7,291 nt of DNA from an uncultured Leucobacter sp. (GTDB lineage: Bacteria > Actinomycetota > Actinomycetes > Actinomycetales > Microbacteriaceae): positions 1 to 7,291 of the forward strand of contig CALCJF010000016.1 in assembly GCA_937967375.1 (NCBI GenBank), in the 5' to 3' direction. Below the pieces are notes generated by a model that worked only from the letters and a program-made list of their open reading frames with translations, ran no database searches and was not told the origin of the DNA. Of this stretch, positions 6,316 to 7,291 are shown piece after piece. Each line of letters starts with the position of its first letter. The first letter of the stretch is position 1. The position numbers and the translations under genes are program-made.

Positions 6316-7291
6316 ATGACCGAACACTTGCCCCCCGCGCCAGGCACTACCGACACTGTCGAGCCGGTCAGCAACGAACCCGTCGGCCACGACGGCATTC
6401 GAGTCAATATTGAAGAGCAACCGGCGTGGCATATGGGATCAGGCGGCGTGGCGATCGCGGTGTTCCTGGGAAGCATTGCTGGCTTCATTCTGGGCGTCGG
6501 CCTGTGCATCCGCGGAGGCGTATTGCTCGACAACGGTCAAGGCGCAGCCGGAGCCTTCACGCTGCTCGCCGGAGTCGTTCTCGCGGTCGCCTCGGCGCTC
6601 TGTTGGGGCATGCTCACCATCGTGGCTCCGGGGCAGACCTCGGTGCGCCAGTTCTTCGGCCGTTACGTCGGCACCGTGCGCCGCGACGGCATCAGCCTCG
6701 TAGCACCCTTCACCACAGGCAAGAAGGTGTCGGTGCGCGTGCACAACTTTGAGACGAACGAACTCAAAGTCAACGACTCAGATGGAAACCCTGTGCATAT
6801 CGCAGCCATCGTCGTCTGGCAGGTCGCAGATACCGCGAAGGCGGTGTTCGCGGTCGAGGCTTACAACGAGTTCATCGAGACCCAGGCAGAAGCCGCGCTT
6901 CGACACGTCGCTACGACGCACCCCTATGACGAGCCCGGCCCCGGCGAGCAATCGTTGCGAGGCAGCACCGATCTCGTCTCGGCCGAGCTCGCAGAAGAGG
7001 TCGCAGCGCGCGTCGCGATCGCGGGTCTTGAAGTGCTCGAGGTACGCATCTCGTCGCTCGCATACGCCCCCGAGATTGCTCAGGCAATGCTGCAGCGACA
7101 GCAGGCAAGCGCCATTATCGCCGCGCGCGAGAAGATCGTCGAGGGTGCGGTGACCATGGTCGAGCAGGCACTGTCTCGGCTTGAGTCAGACGGCGTGGTC
7201 GTGCTCGACGACGAGCGTCGTGCACAGATGGTATCGAACCTACTGCTCGTGCTCACGAGCGAGCAACGAGCCACTCCCGTCATCAACGCGG
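6316..7291 (+). CDS. SPFH/band-7 domain membrane protein, 3' end beyond the window
   Basis: The frame is open for 325 codons to the right edge. A polar N-terminus (1-40) is followed by two hydrophobic helices (about 44-67 and 78-103). The SPFH core then begins at APGQTSVRQFFGRYVGTVRRDGISLVAPFTTGKKVSVRVHNFETNELKVNDSDGNPVHIAAIVVWQV (104-170) and runs through EAALRHVATTHPYD (192-205) and LEVLEVRISSLAYAPEIAQAMLQRQQASAIIAAREKIVEGAVTMVEQAL (238-286). As I recall the actinobacterial family, proteins of about 330 residues end shortly after '...PVxNAGxLY', so the visible PVINA suggests only a few residues are missing. SPFH proteins oligomerise on the membrane and organise microdomains; the function of this subfamily is not known to me. 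It lacks the long flotillin-type coiled coil. The gene is divergent from the unknown membrane protein and probably shares its operator. Confidence 0.93.
   Translation, partial: MTEHLPPAPGTTDTVEPVSNEPVGHDGIRVNIEEQPAWHMGSGGVAIAVFLGSIAGFILGVGLCIRGGVLLDNGQGAAGAFTLLAGVVLAVASALCWGMLTIVAPGQTSVRQFFGRYVGTVRRDGISLVAPFTTGKKVSVRVHNFETNELKVNDSDGNPVHIAAIVVWQVADTAKAVFAVEAYNEFIETQAEAALRHVATTHPYDEPGPGEQSLRGSTDLVSAELAEEVAARVAIAGLEVLEVRISSLAYAPEIAQAMLQRQQASAIIAAREKIVEGAVTMVEQALSRLESDGVVVLDDERRAQMVSNLLLVLTSEQRATPVINA

Noticed and set aside
6262..6432. N-terminal extension of the unknown membrane protein up to an ATG at 6432
   Set aside because: It would cover the inverted repeat, the ribosome binding site and the first codons of the SPFH gene on the opposite strand.

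Overview
The window looks like chromosomal DNA of a high-GC Gram-positive bacterium (Actinomycetota), most likely a member of the Microbacteriaceae. The evidence is the high G+C content, GTG start codons, starts without a ribosome binding site, and protein sequences that resemble actinobacterial families. The family-level placement is inference; no rRNA or other marker is present.

Six protein-coding genes fill almost the whole window in a compact, alternating arrangement. (1) Positions 1-2241, minus strand: leuS, leucyl-tRNA synthetase, running off the left edge without its C-terminal part. (2) 2407-2895, plus: a 162-residue AHSA1/SRPBCC-fold protein, divergent from leuS across a 165-bp spacer that holds a good promoter and a short palindrome. 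(3) 2912-4237, minus: a PabB-type aminodeoxychorismate synthase component I, convergent with gene 2 (16-bp gap). (4) 4298-5056, plus: a class IV PLP enzyme, probably PabC (aminodeoxychorismate lyase), divergent from pabB across 60 bp. (5) 5062-6261, minus: a three-helix membrane protein of unknown function, convergent with pabC (5-bp gap). (6) 6316-7291, plus: an SPFH/band-7 membrane protein, divergent from gene 5 and cut by the right edge only a few residues before its expected end.

Genes 3 and 4 together carry out the two steps from chorismate to p-aminobenzoate in folate synthesis. No PabA glutaminase is in the window, so it must lie elsewhere, or the synthase uses free ammonia or a shared amidotransferase. 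leuS serves translation. The AHSA1 protein has no assigned role.

The most interesting non-coding signal lies between genes 5 and 6. A perfect 8-bp inverted repeat with a 7-bp spacer also reads as two TGATATCA-like sites 11 bp apart. It sits between and over the putative divergent promoters, so it is a strong operator candidate for co-regulation of the unknown membrane protein and the SPFH protein. A second pattern is that three genes (AHSA1, pabB, gene 5) have a -10-like hexamer ending exactly six bases before the start codon and no Shine-Dalgarno sequence, which suggests leaderless mRNAs. leuS and the SPFH gene have recognisable ribosome binding sites instead. I saw no tRNA, rRNA, CRISPR array, insertion sequence or phage gene. 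The window is mostly ordinary core genome.
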